Below are positions 12,155 through 22,849 of a stretch of 64,000 nucleotides of DNA, piece by piece. The DNA is from Siphonodentalium dalli (taxonomy: Eukaryota > Mollusca > Scaphopoda > Gadilida > Siphonodentaliidae). The stretch lies in contig CP136062.1 in NCBI GenBank assembly GCA_032622095.1, forward strand, positions 4,652,001 to 4,716,000, in the 5' to 3' direction. Under the pieces are notes generated by a model. That model saw only the letters and a list, made by a program, of their open reading frames with translations. It did not search any database and was not told the DNA's origin. The position numbers and the translations under genes were made by a program. The stretch's first letter is position 1. Each line of letters begins with the position of its first letter.

Positions 12155-12945
12155 AAATATTATACTCTAGAAAAATATAAATATATAAAAGTGAGAAAAA
12201 GAAACGAAAAAAAAATACATGTGAAGCAAAAACAAAGAACACGACAATAAATAAATAGAGAGTAAAAAAAAATCCAAACACGTGCACGATACAAAAAAGA
12301 AAGGAAATAACAAATATGCATAAATGTCAAATGTACGTTGGGTTCATAGAACAATTAATTTTATATATCGCACCCGTATGATCTTTCGGTGCTATGCAAT
12401 TAATAATCTCACAAGCGTGGTGTACTAAAATATTATACTCGAGAAAAATATAAATAAATAAAAGTGAGGAAAACAAAATAAAAAAATAAATAATAATAAT
12501 ACATGTGAAGCAAAAACAAAGAACACGACAATAAATAAATAAAGAGTAAAAAAACAAAAATCCATATAAAAACGTGCACGATACAAGAACGAAAGGAAAT
12601 GACAAACACGCATAAATGTCATATGTACGTTGGGTTCATAGAACGATTAATTTTATATATCGCACCCGTGTGATATTTCGGTGCTATGCAATCAAGAATC
12701 TCATACGCGTGGTGTGCAAAACAGACATGGAATATATGTTGCCTGGTCATCGTATAACCAGAATAGCAATATCTCATGCGTGTGATTTATAGATATAAGA
12801 TGGCTCACACACTGGTTTGATTTATAGAACAATTCGATATAGCACACCCGTGTGATCTGTGGTGCTATGCATTCGAGAATCTTACACGCTTGGTGTACTG
12901 AACAGACATGGGGTATATGTTTTCTAGTCATCGTTACTGACTATC
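12155..12945. repeat. Tandem duplications: ~275-bp unit, then a ~180-bp subunit
   Basis: AATATTATACTC(T/G)AG followed by AAAAATATAAAT starts at about 12155 and again at 12428, with the whole ~275-bp segment conserved (GTACGTTGGGTTCATAGAAC, then TATATCGCACCCGT). The terminal part (GTGCTATGCA, then CATGG, then TCATCGT) recurs again near 12860-12945. Long A-rich runs keep minus-strand Phe/Tyr-rich frames open; these are not genes. Confidence 0.82.
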
Positions 12946-13564
12946 ATGGAAACAGACTAGCAATATCTCATGCGTGTGATCTAAATATATAAGATGGCTC
13001 ACACAATTATATAGTTGTTGAGAATAGTTAGAACACTAACCAGATATGATCTGGAACACGAAAACATGTGTTGGTGGTTTTGTTTCATCTTCTGACGTTT
13101 TGCAGAGCGATCAACAAATAAATGTATGATGTCACATGCAAATGGCTACTAAATAAAACAGAAATAGGTACGACACATAAATGTCATTGATTATGCTGAT
13201 TATATGTAAGTTCAAGAAACGAGCGATATTGAATGTCATTGTCATGGTCAGCGTTCTTCACGATTTCCTCTCAGTGAGTTGCTTGCAGATAACAGAAATG
13301 TGGCTGTGGAGTATATTATTTGATCCAGCTGGTACGACGGTAAAACTATTAACAGGTGGTGGAGTGCAAATAAATCGTCCGGAGATAGATTAAACATTAG
13401 CAGGAATGTCTGAAGGCCGAAATGGTTGAGAATAAATTCCCAGTATTGATTCCTTGCAGTCATTTATGTCTATGTTCATGTTATTTTCTGTGTTTCATGT
13501 TATTGTATGTAAATGTGCTGTTCCATATATATAGTTTCTACTCTTCATGTAATGGAGGTAATAA

Positions 13565-13565
<1 letters not shown>
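12946..13565. other. Non-coding interval
   Basis: No domain or repeat recognised. Overlapping frames of 60-75 codons on both strands (13181-13613) look like chance. Confidence 0.4.

Positions 13566-13606
<41 letters not shown>
13566..13606. repeat. (TA)n microsatellite
   Basis: About 20 uninterrupted TA dinucleotides, directly left of the Harbinger-like element at 13613. Confidence 0.95.
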
Positions 13607-13609
<3 letters not shown>

Positions 13610-13929
13610 TTAGGGTGCATTTACATTGCTATAGAAATGTACACAGATCTACACGCAGACTAGTGTAAACGGGTTGATATAGAAATGCACACAGAAAGAA
13701 AACGGTATTAGTTCGTGTGAGCAAAAATCTTGTCCGCTATACGTCACGGTCAACGCCGAAGCATTGCGACAGGCAAATCAGTTTTGATTAATTGTTACTC
13801 GGGCTTGGCGAATGTTTTCGTTGTCATTTCAACCCGTGTATTTCGAATATTGAACATGGATAGGGACGTGGCAACTTGTTCAACTGTTGGATATTTCATA
13901 CCTGACACAACATTAGTTGTAATTTCCAA

Positions 13930-14130
13930 ACCAACAATAGATTGAAAATGATCTTGTAGTTTGATTTTCAAACATTTTATTTGGAGGGGGGGGTATTGTT
14001 TTCGGACCAATATTTGCATAATTTCCTACTTTTTATCAAAATTTTGGGCTGGAATGGCCATCAGTTGGAAATTTTCCAACCTTATCATAGGGGCGGGTGT
14101 AATGTTGGAAATGTCCAACACTTGGAAAGA
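13930..14130 (+). repeat. Interspersed segment shared with 34106-34360
   Basis: Common blocks in the same order and orientation: TTGTA(G/A)TTTGATT, CCAA(T/C)ATTTGC, TTTCCTACTTT, AATGGCCAT, GAGTTGGAAATTTT-like and CCAACACTT. The copies are well diverged. No coding potential. Confidence 0.6.
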
Positions 14131-14430
14131 TTGTGTCCTGGTCCCTCCCCGTGGCCAGTCATCATCATCATATTTATTGTCTAACAGCTATATATAAAAC
14201 TGCATGTAATTTAAGAACACAATATTGTTCTACATTGGTCAACATTGTCATTGGAATTGTCATCAGTTGAAAATTTTACTACATTTGGTCAAATAAAGGG
14301 TGTTGTAGGGTAACTGCATGATTTTCATTCTTTCTTCGAACCATTATCAAGTGGTATAAGGATACACTTTAAATACATGCGGCACAAGTCATACCAAATC
14401 GCTGTTATCTGCTGATGGTTGATACATTTT

Positions 14431-15280
14431 TAATTCAATTCAATTAGTTTATTCTGATCGTCAAATTAAGACATTACATATATATCTGGGTATAATATAC
14501 AATATATTTCAGTACAGGTATACATGTATATATTATATATGGCATAATAATAGAATATAGAAATGTTGGACGGTATTCGGTTGTTTGAATATGTCAGGCG
14601 GGTGGTAATAAGCCTCAGGCGGACCTGAATATTTCTAGGATCTTCTTAATAAAAACTGATAGATTTTTAACTGTCTTTTGATTTCGGGAGTTGAAAAGAG
14701 CGGGTAGTTTGTGAGTGTTAGGTCTCTGGTAGTAGTAGGGTTTCAGGTATTTTATTCTAAGTTCATTAAGTTCCCTACATTTCATTACCATGTGATATTC
14801 GTCGCCGATTTCAAGATTACATAGTGTGCAAATTCGGTCTGAGTAATCCGTATTTGTCCAAGTACCATGTTCTATAGGGAGTTTGTGGTTTCTTGTCCGG
14901 AAGGCCATAATATAGTTAACTGATCTGTTATCATCTAGGGTTAGATAATTCTCTGTTTCATAGTTTGGCTTTATAATCCGGTAAAATGCGTACTTGCTTG
15001 ATTTTGATATTGTGGTCCACCATTCTTGTATGTATACGTCGCGTAGTTTGCCAGAAATTGTGCGGTTAAAGCTTTTTATGCTTAGAACTTGTTGGTTGGT
15101 CCAGACAATACTCATACCGAGGCAATTAAGGGTATCTCGAATACCAATAATCAATGAATTATTAAAAACATTTTCACAATATAAACAATACATAACATAA
15201 TACAACATAAGTGGTAATCTATTAGTCGGCATAGAGATTAGCTTAGCCCAGTACGAGAGGGAACGGGTTTTGATTTTCAC
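14431..15280 (-). pseudogene. LINE ORF2 C-terminal fragment with 3' tail
   Basis: The minus-strand frame 15280-14615 (221 codons) ends with the pattern RTRNHKLPIEHGTW, then RICTLCNLEIGDEYHMVMKC, then YYYQRPNTHKLPALFNS. This is the C-terminal zinc-binding region found after the reverse transcriptase in many invertebrate LINEs, where a CxxC...H...C cluster sits in a GDEYH context. The reverse-transcriptase core is missing. On the minus strand the 3' flank ends in a short AATTG repeat (plus-strand 14431-14450, AATTCAATTCAATTAG), consistent with a LINE tail. It lies inside the Harbinger-like element and is therefore a younger insertion or a captured piece. Confidence 0.78.
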
Positions 15281-15444
15281 TGTCTGGCCTAAACTGACAC
15301 CACTCGCAGTGAATTGTCAATTACCAGAGTATACTGATCAGCGCGCGTTCACTATTAGTAATCATGTTGTGATCACAGTAATGCGCGACACGTGACTTCA
15401 TACAGATCTGTATACATTTCTACAGCAGTGAAAATACAGCCTTA

Positions 15445-15946
15445 GTCACTTCACCATGAATTTACACGCGAACGCAAACGGAGCGACGATTTATATCGGA
15501 TGGAGAATATAAGTATTTTCGGTCCGATAAAAATCGGAGGCATTCGGAGCATCAGAATAGTTTCGCATCGGAACCGCATGCATGTGTGGGTGCCCGTGCA
15601 TTTCTATTTGATTTCCGTCCGACAATCGCATGCGATAAAAAGAACGCAACGCATCATAAAGATGCATATACGCATACGCAAGCATGTGTGGCTAGCTTAA
15701 TGATGCCAAACTATCACTGATGCCTGTGACAATTTGAGCTTGAGTGTCTTGGGGTAATGTAAAATTGGTTGGCTTGATTGTTTGGTACATATACTTCTCA
15801 TGGTAACTAAAATTTAAGTCCGTCGTCATATAGTTGCTTCGAAAGTTCCAACATACAAGGGATGCAAACTCTTCGTCCATTTAGGAAGTGTAGCTCCTTC
15901 TTGTTTCCAATTGGTCTAATTTTCTACGTCCAGATATTGCACTCTT
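15445..15946. other. Non-coding interval
   Basis: No gene or repeat recognised. A stretch rich in GCATACGCA-like words occurs at 15620-15690. Confidence 0.4.
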
Positions 15947-15950
15947 TTAA

Positions 15951-16446
15951 AGACACGGTTGGCCTTGGAGGTGGGTATCCTGTGAAAATATTTCCACCCG
16001 TCAAAAACCGCCACAAACAGAAGGAACATCAAAATGTAGACAGACTTTGTCCATATACAAATAAGAAATATCGCATAAACAGTATGTTATTGGCAAATGT
16101 TTGACCGTTGTTATATAAACAAAAGCATAAAAAGTTACTTTTCTGGTGTTTGTTTATATTATGATGGTAAACATAAAGAGCGTTCTTTGTTGGTGAATTC
16201 CTGATATGGAACTAATAAAGAGCGTTTATGCCATTTGTGTGTCATTAGCCAGTAGCATTGTGCTGTCTTCTGTAACACAATTAGGCTCTTTAATTTAGGT
16301 AAAATATAGTAGGTCTTTATGATAACATGCTTTTTACGTGATGGTCATGGTATATATGAACGAAACTGTATGCGTTTTAATGTTTTTCTGTTTACGGTGA
16401 TTAGAACAAATGTGAATATTTTCGACAACTAAGGCCTCACGTGCCT
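15951..16446 (-). mobile_element. TTAA-flanked MITE, 496 bp (copy A)
   Basis: The reverse complement matches 32371-32864 nearly throughout (for example TACAGAAGACAGCACAATGC and ATATAAACAAACACCAGAAA). The left end is AGACACGGTTGGCCTTGG after TTAA (15947-15950). The right end is AGGCCTCACGTGCCT, followed by TTAC (16447-16450), a decayed TTAA. TTAA duplication suggests a piggyBac- or Kolobok-type mobiliser; the transposase is not in the window. Confidence 0.82.
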
Positions 16447-16732
16447 TTACAAATTGTTCGTGCACCCATTCTGCAATGCTGCTCGATGGGGTTTCAGTGT
16501 GCTTTTCATTTGCTTTCAGTTTAAGCAATCCAAAAGTATATACAAATTTTGAATGAAACCGGCTGTTGATTTTGCAAATATAGGTGTATAATGCAGCTAA
16601 ACAGTTCAACTCAGCATCTGTTGCTAAATACACACTCATTTTGGAAAAGTTAGTCAGTACCATATGTTTTGTACCGATTTTTGGACACAAACGAATTTGT
16701 TGTTTTGAAACCCTATCATATATTTCTCGCAC
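16447..16732 (-). pseudogene. Unidentified fragment, weakly P-element/THAP9-like
   Basis: A minus-strand frame of about 95 codons immediately beyond the TTAA MITE. The string LCPKIGTKHMVLTNFSKMSV followed by YLA recalls the block in P-element/THAP9-type transposases where a Leu-x-Pro-Lys-(Leu/Ile) segment precedes Lys-Met-x-Val-x-Leu-Ala, and FGLLKLKAN could be the distal part. The resemblance is from memory of the motif, is short, and the remaining domains are absent. It could equally be a chance frame. Confidence 0.25.
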
Positions 16733-16734
16733 AT

Positions 16735-17060
16735 GTCACCATCTGATAATATCACTGTCAATCTTCAAATTATATTTCATGATGTTATTTCTTGTTAATT
16801 TGACTAGATGAGGTACCGAATGTAGATTATGTTCTATAATCAGTCTTTACCCCATAATTCTGGCCAGGTATTTCCTCTATGTGGGAGGCATTTTAACAAT
16901 TCCCCTATAGTTTATCATATATCATTATATGACATATAACAAATAGAAGGTATACCTTTCTTGTTTTTCGGAAGTATTATATTCACAATCAGAATATATA
17001 TGCCACCATAGTAGATATGTTTCCTTAGAACCCACACATATTTCCCACCAATTCCGGTCA
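16735..17060. other. Non-coding interval
   Basis: AT-rich; nothing recognised before the LINE tail at 17066. Confidence 0.4.
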
Positions 17061-17065
17061 TAAGT

Positions 17066-18360
17066 CTTAGAATAGAATAGAATAGAATTTATTAGCAAGA
17101 ACATCCATATATAAGGACAGGTTGCTGAGAATACATAATGAATAAACAATCAAAATAGAAATCACGACGAAAAGAAGTACTAAAGCATTCAAATAATAAT
17201 ACAAATGATAATGATTATTCACGCCGCGGCAATCTACCACGGAATGCTTGTTTGATTACTTACAGTTGTGCTACGACTGTAAATACAATATCACAGTTAT
17301 TATCAGAGGCCACTGGTATCCAAAAACCGTCAGCCAATTAGGTGTTAATGCAATAATCAGATCTCAATTCAAAGAACCTCCGGATCAGATTACATACACC
17401 TGCACAAATTTCAGGACAATCGTTGGTCATAATCACTTTAAATTTCTCTAGTGGGCAAAGTTTATCAAAATGGTGGTGTACAGAACTAATATGAATCGGA
17501 GTGTTTTATTGTTGTATTTGTATTTCGTATTGGATTTGGGGAGCGAGCTGTCATTAACTTTAAAATGTGTGACCAGTTGGCAGTGATCGGAATATTCAGT
17601 TGGAAGTTTAACACAAAAATATTTTACGGACGAAAGAAACGGTTCAGACACAATCACATAATCAACAACACTGGAACCGTTATACTGATAGCTAGTGAAA
17701 TGCCCGAGGCGATCACCTGGGCACCTGCCATTTGCTGTTCGAAGGCCAGCGCTATGACATAAATGAAGTAATTGTCGACCAAATGAGTTTACTTTTACGT
17801 CCATGCTATTACGTAAACTTGTAGTGTCGGGAGTATAATTTACAGGCAATGGCACGTGCCTTGTATCATCATCAGTGATATGATCCGGAAGCGTGCCCGT
17901 TCGAGCATTGAGATCGCCTACAAGAATAATGGTCGTGTTATCCTTATACTTCGACAACGCCGTCTCTTCAGTTGCAAAGACATCCTGGTCTCGGTTTTGG
18001 CCATTCCAAAAGTTGAATTAGAAGGTGGTATATAGACAGACATAAAAACAACAGATGTTTGTGAATTCATTAGCTCTCTGTGAAATTCAACGCAGATAGC
18101 AATGTCTTTGATGACGAATGATGTTTTGAAAAATATCTTCAATTCAGAACGGTAATAAAATGCTATACCTCCTTTCTGCCTCCTCCCCCCTGTACGGTGC
18201 ATGTGTATGCACTCGTATCCCGGGATATCAATATCACTTTCTGAGTGATGCCACGTCTCCACCAATATTCAGTAAACTTTTAAATTCATGATCGTTCAAT
18301 TTATGACGAAGACCTTGAACGTTCCAACTAGTGTAACGTAACGTTTTTAAAATGCCTTTC
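17066..18360 (-). pseudogene. LINE endonuclease fragment with 3' UTR, RT region missing
   Basis: Reading minus from about 18355: YTSWNVQGLRHKLNDHEFKS is the endonuclease N-terminus. A frameshift leads into the 18265-17918 frame (MVETWHHS, KGGIAFYYRSEL), and another near 17940 leads into 17957-17448 (VGDLNARTG, VVDYVIVSEP, EYSDHCQLV). These are the Asn/Glu, GDxN, DY and SDH motifs of the APE-type endonuclease of LINEs. Instead of a reverse transcriptase, about 400 bp of non-coding sequence follows and ends in a TTCTA-repeat tail (plus 17066-17090, TAGAATAGAATAGAATTTAT). The copy is therefore internally deleted. A second copy of the same endonuclease family is at 32200-33170. Confidence 0.82.
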
Positions 18361-18750
18361 TCGGGACGTCCCGGTGAATTCATATTGATAAGCAATTTAA
18401 AAGGTCATGTGAGCTGGTAGCCGAGATGCAATTCCTCTTAGTAAGTAAATATATATGCATGTATACGTGGTGTACCGCTTTCATGCGGGTAAAGTGCTCT
18501 CTCTTTCTACTATGTATACACAAAAATATAAACAGGAGTGCACATGGTTAAATAAATGTTATTTACTGCAAGGGAATTACTCTCATACGATTGGAGGTAT
18601 GTTACGTGTTAATTAAATCAGTTTGTCACACTCAAATTAAAGACAAACACACTTTCCGTTTGATATTCCACATTTCCACAAGGGGGTAATATAGCTATTC
18701 ACATGCAAACTGAATAAAGTATGGGAGGCCAAATTCACATTTAATAATGA
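18361..18750. other. Non-coding interval
   Basis: AT-rich, no gene recognised. It leads into the palindromic array at 18752. Confidence 0.4.
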
Positions 18751-18751
18751 A

Positions 18752-18858
18752 TTGCGATTAAGCGCAATTGATTGCGCTTAAGCGCAAATACCACATATTG
18801 TGCTTAAGCGCAAATAGGGCATTTACGCTTAAGCGCAATTAATTGCGCTTAAGCGCAA
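18752..18858. repeat. Five-copy palindrome array, TTGCGCTTAAGCGCAA
   Basis: The 16-bp palindrome (two exact and three near-exact copies) starts at 18752, 18772, 18798, 18823 and 18843. Start-to-start spacings are 20, 26, 25 and 20 bp, so the whole array is itself nearly symmetrical. It is non-coding and lies inside the CACTA element about 1.3 kb upstream of the transposase first exon. Confidence 0.95.
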
Positions 18859-19516
18859 TTGTGACTACTATCTAACCTACCCATAAACTATTAGCATGAC
18901 CTGGTGTATCACCTAGCAACACAAGATGAGCATTTGGGCTAATTTTGACCTGTACTCAACAGTCAAACTGTGAGTATGTGTTCAACAAGGAGAATCCCCT
19001 AATTACATATTATCAGCATCCCTCTATCCAAAGAATTGATGTCGCCTTCCCGGAACTCTAGTAATGTTTTGTATGATGTTTTTAATGTATTTTTGCACAT
19101 ATTTTAGCCTTTACTATGGTAATATCCTATACATGCATGTGGTGTCACTGCATGAGGGCTTTCTTACCTCATACAGTAATGCTCTATTTAATCGACTTCT
19201 TAACCACAGCAGAATTATGGGTAACTTTTCAGGATTTAGTTGGAAATATGGCTTGTTGCCATTCATCGGAAAGCTCTCGAGAGCATATGGTAAATATTTG
19301 GCGTAAACCCCTCACATTGTAAACTTAGGTAGTTAATTGGCATTCAATTACAATGAAAATCAAGGAGTTAATGGCCAAAACGTGGTCAGACTTAAATAGC
19401 GCGTCTATCCAAAACGGAGAGAGTAAATCACATGCAATAAAACACTGGTCACTATCTGTGGTCAAGATAAACCTTGATGCCAGATAGCTCACGTTTCAAT
19501 GCCAAAACATCGTCAG

Positions 19517-19816
19517 TCACGCGCATCCCATCAAAGTTAGATGATCCTGCCTGTGGGCTTGGCTGACTTGGATCATATACTGTTCCAAACAGAATGTTAG
19601 CACCCAGCAGTCATTGCTAGGGTGCCATTTATCATGAAATAAATTATCCATTACTCGTGTTGTTCCAGATTTAACAAAGCTTGCAGCGTTATCAATGAAC
19701 TCACAACCAAGTTCAACACATACGGCTTTATAGGCCCTGTTTGCGCTCCATATGATTTTATTGGCCCCCGCTCTGCTTGGAGTCGGTATGTTATCAGCAT
19801 TATTCACCAGAGTCAC
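19517..19816 (-). pseudogene. SGNH/GDSL esterase-like fragment, probably LINE-derived
   Basis: The minus-strand frame reads ANRAYKAVCVELGCEFIDN, then NLFHDKWHPSNDCWVL. The latter resembles the C-terminal block of SGNH hydrolases, where a conserved His lies in a D-x-x-H-P/L context. Esterase-like domains of this kind occur in ORF1 of some CR1/L2-type LINEs. Only about 100 residues remain, with no catalytic Ser block. It lies upstream, on the same strand, of the endonuclease fragment at 18360-17066 and may come from the same or a related element. Confidence 0.5.
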
Positions 19817-20194
19817 ACATGTTTTATTATCTGAACTGATAAGAACACGGTGCTTTTCTCAATTTTATAAATGTGAAACTATTTCATTCCTGCTGTTAAT
19901 TTAAAATTAATCATCGTTTTGTATAATGTAGGTAGAGGTTTCCCATGTAAGTTCATTATATACCCTCTCAGGCACCAGCGGAGTAATTACAGGTTTAGAG
20001 CTGAGTGTCGTATATCTCTATATATAGTATCGTGCATTAACCCAGCGTGGGCTCAGTTCGCCTTAATATGGAAAACATATATACTCGTAACCTATATACT
20101 GCATCGATGTGCGATTACAATTCATAACATGTCTGTTGTTCTTCGTGCAATGCACTGCTAAACTTTTGTGAAGGTTTTCCCGGAAGGAGTTGAC

Positions 20195-20499
20195 ATGTCA
20201 TTTGCTGCCAAACTACGTGCTCGTAGGCCTACTCATTGCGGATGTGCATTATGCAAATGGACTTGTGACCCTGTCGATCCTCGCACCGTTCGCTCCCACG
20301 AGGAAAGGTACGGGAAATGTGACCTTTCTGGGCCATGTGCGTCTGACTCTGAGTCCTCGCTGTCAAGCCTTGTTGGAGAATTCGAGCAAAACTCGCCCTA
20401 TAATGATAACCATTATTCGTCCAATATCGACACGATCATATTTGACAATCATAATGAAGATGATGAGGACAGAGACATTGATGCCGACGACAATTACAG
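20195..20499 (+). CDS. CACTA transposase, first coding exon (zinc-finger and acidic region)
   Basis: The ATG at 20195 opens a frame whose first ~40 residues include THCGCALCKWTCD followed by RTVRSHEERYGKC. This Cys/His cluster resembles the N-terminal zinc-binding region of animal EnSpm/CACTA transposases. A Ser/Glu/Asp-rich linker follows (ESSLSSL, NHNEDDEDRDIDADDN). The frame stays open to 20572, but CAG|GTATAT at 20497-20505 is a good splice donor. Splicing after 20499 leaves the codon phase that fits the acceptor TTTTCAG|T at 28345/28346, where a second acidic segment of the transposase begins. The intron would be 7,846 bp and full of nested repeats. The frame also extends upstream to 20168 without an ATG. 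The exon assignment is inferred from phase, domain order and location; transcript evidence would settle it. Confidence 0.62.
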
Positions 20500-20540
20500 G
20501 TATATTAAAATTATCTCGCGAACATATGAAGGATACACAG

Positions 20541-20608
20541 GAATACCTATTGTTTTTGATTGGATACCATAATTATTTCATGAGTGAGTAAGTTATCAGC
20601 AGTGTACA

Positions 20609-20650
<42 letters not shown>

Positions 20651-20699
20651 TGGCTCACCAATCAAATAATTATGGTATCCACTGAAAAACCATAGGTAC
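20541..20699. repeat. Hairpin-forming inverted repeat with (TA)n loop
   Basis: The left arm (20541-20605, containing GGATACCATAATTATTT and GTGTACATA) is mirrored by the right arm (20640-20699, containing AAATAATTATGGTATCC and TATGTACAC). About 19 TA repeats at 20606-20643 form the loop. It starts 40 bp after the inferred splice donor at 20500 and ends at the hAT insertion. Confidence 0.85.
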
Positions 20700-22334
20700 T
20701 AGTGATGCGGACCGTACCGCTTTGGAGCGGTCCAGTGGTGGACCGCGGTCCGGTCCGGACCGGGTGTAACTGGACCGGACCGGACCGCTTTTTGCCGCCG
20801 GCCCGGTACTCTCCACTATTTTACTTCAGTTATAATAAACTATCGCGAATATGATTGCGTATTTGCCGTCATATCAATTAGTAACGATGTATTGACGCAT
20901 TCAAGTTGTTAATATCTATTAAACGTTTGATGCCACGAAAACAATGTATAGATGTACTTTGTACATGTCACTTTCCTTATAATGAAAGTGCCAGTGCGGG
21001 CGGCCGCCTGATTTGATGTCGCCGATTTCTGAATGAGTATGAAACTATTTGTTATAAATAGTGTAACATGGCATCAACTAATCAATTTCGATAGATATCG
21101 AATCGAGTATTCTATTGTTTTTCACAGTTATAATTATCGAAGAAACATGCAAACCACATTACATAGTACACACACGTTACACAGGACAGTCACATTAATC
21201 CAATGTTATTTTATCTTATACAGGTTTTATGTTATACTGTGTTATTAAATTTTAGCTATATATCTTACATATATGTGTATTAAACTCCAAGAAAGGACTA
21301 TGCACAATGTAACCTTTCACATCACGACGTTGCTGCTCCCGCCTCAAAATTGGGCAACATTTACTCCGGCGTTTCGAATGGTTTAAACGAATAAGTTTAT
21401 GCATACAAGTGGAATAAAATAGTAATGTAGCAACACATTCGATGGAACATGATCACATGTCCCTAATAGGACTAAATTTTAAACTTTCACTATTCTATTC
21501 CCCCCATTTTAGAGAGCTTGCACTGCACAAAATTTGCAAAATGTACGATGTACACTTTTCTCAGAACTTGCATGGTTATTTTTAATCTAACGAATTCTGA
21601 ACTATAACAGTTTGAATGTCTTTGCTTTTTGTCTGAGAACATTGATATGTTATTGAAAGAATTTCACTGTTCCTTTTTCTGTACATGGATTCATATTAAA
21701 TCAGGACTTATATCTTGTTTGTTGCTGACAAATCAGACCAATGTTCCATAAATTCGCGACCTCATCACATGTACTGTAACTGCGTATTCATGCGTAACGG
21801 AAATTGCTCTTCGAAATGACCACAATGTAGGTTGTTTTTGCCTGAAAACTCATAAGTTAGGCCTAATTTGACAAAAAATGACACTCAGTTGGCATAAAAT
21901 AAATACAACAATAGCATACAATCAGTTGAGTGCCATGTTAGATTGGTTTATATTACTCATTCTGGCCCTATATATATATCTGTCCTATACATTTAATTAT
22001 TGGATGTTCGCATTACTAGAAATACTATTATCGTGCATCGTTTCCAGTGTATCCCGCCAGAAACAGATATTGATGCATACAATCGGCAAACAATGTAAAT
22101 TTTAACATATGTGGACTCATTGCAATGCACTGAACTCAGTAACCTTATAGTTTGTACTATACAGAGTAAAAACTTTGAGAAAACAGACAATTCATTAACA
22201 TATAGCATATTAAAGGTGGACCTGACCGTTTTGGACCGGTCCAGGCATGTGTACCGGACCGGAATGGCCTGGACCGGACCGGACTGGACTGCCTTGTCAG
22301 CGGACCGACCACCAAGGTCCGGTCCGCATCAATA
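20700..22334. mobile_element. hAT-type non-autonomous element, 1635 bp
   Basis: It is flanked by a perfect 8-bp duplication, ATAGGTAC (20692-20699 and 22335-22342). The ends are inverted repeats TAGTGATGCGGACC and, reversed, TATTGATGCGGACC. Both ends continue into about 100 bp of GGTCCGGTCCGGACC-type repetition in both orientations. The 8-bp duplication and the TAGTGATG terminus are hAT hallmarks. No transposase frame is inside. It is inserted in the intron of the CACTA transposase. Confidence 0.9.
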
Positions 22335-22457
22335 ATAGGTACATATATTTTTATTATACGCCTCCACTACATAATCGTTAATAATGTTAAACATGTGTAT
22401 GGACGGTCATTCGGTCGTAAGTTACATGAAATAAAAGTTAATGGTGGTTTGATAAAA

Positions 22458-22665
22458 CAATAGCAATCTATTTCAAACCAATAGCCTCCAGTTTCAAACC
22501 AATAGTCGTTCTTGCATTCAATTAAAGTCAATTCCGTTTCAATAGCCATATTTTCTTAATCAATAGCAATCTATTTCAAACCAATAGTCTCCATTTCCAA
22601 ACCAATAGTCATTCTTGGATTCAATAAGAAACAATTCCGTTTCAATAGATATATATTCATAATCA
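22458..22665. repeat. Two tandem copies of a ~103-bp unit rich in CAATAG
   Basis: CAATAGCAATCTATTTCAAA starts at 22458 and at 22561; TTCAATAG and ACCAATAGTC recur throughout. Non-coding. Confidence 0.85.
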
Positions 22666-22849
22666 ATGTTGACCGATGCAAAATTAATGTTCTATTTTAA
22701 TTTAATGGTATTCATTCTTCAACTAATATTATAATAACAAACAGTAATATTCGCGCATATTCAATAAACTATAAAGTTTCACAACAATTCTCCAATAAAT
22801 GTGGGCTGTATGGTGTACTGATGTATTGACATTTGAAATCCAAGATTTC

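Larger units (their letters stand above)
13613..15441. mobile_element. PIF/Harbinger-like non-autonomous element, 1829 bp
   Basis: The left end GGGTGCATTTACATTGCTAT pairs imperfectly, as an inverted repeat of about 40 bp, with the right end, whose reverse complement starts GGCTGTATTTTCACTGCTGT. Both arms continue AGAAATGTA and CACAGATCT or TACAGATCT. Both ends are flanked by TTA (13610-13612 and 15442-15444), the 3-bp duplication typical of PIF/Harbinger. No transposase is present. The interior carries a LINE fragment (14431-15280, minus) and a segment at ~13930-14130 also found at ~34106-34360. Confidence 0.75.

Noticed and set aside
11976-12622. Phe/Tyr-rich minus frames resembling membrane proteins
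   Set aside because: Reverse translation of A-rich tandem repeats; hydrophobicity is a by-product of poly-T codons.
17448-18265. Host DNA-repair endonuclease gene
   Set aside because: Frameshifts, missing downstream domain, a LINE-type tail and a second decayed copy point to a retrotransposon.
18752-18858. Intrinsic terminators
   Set aside because: No T-tract follows the stems and the context is eukaryotic.
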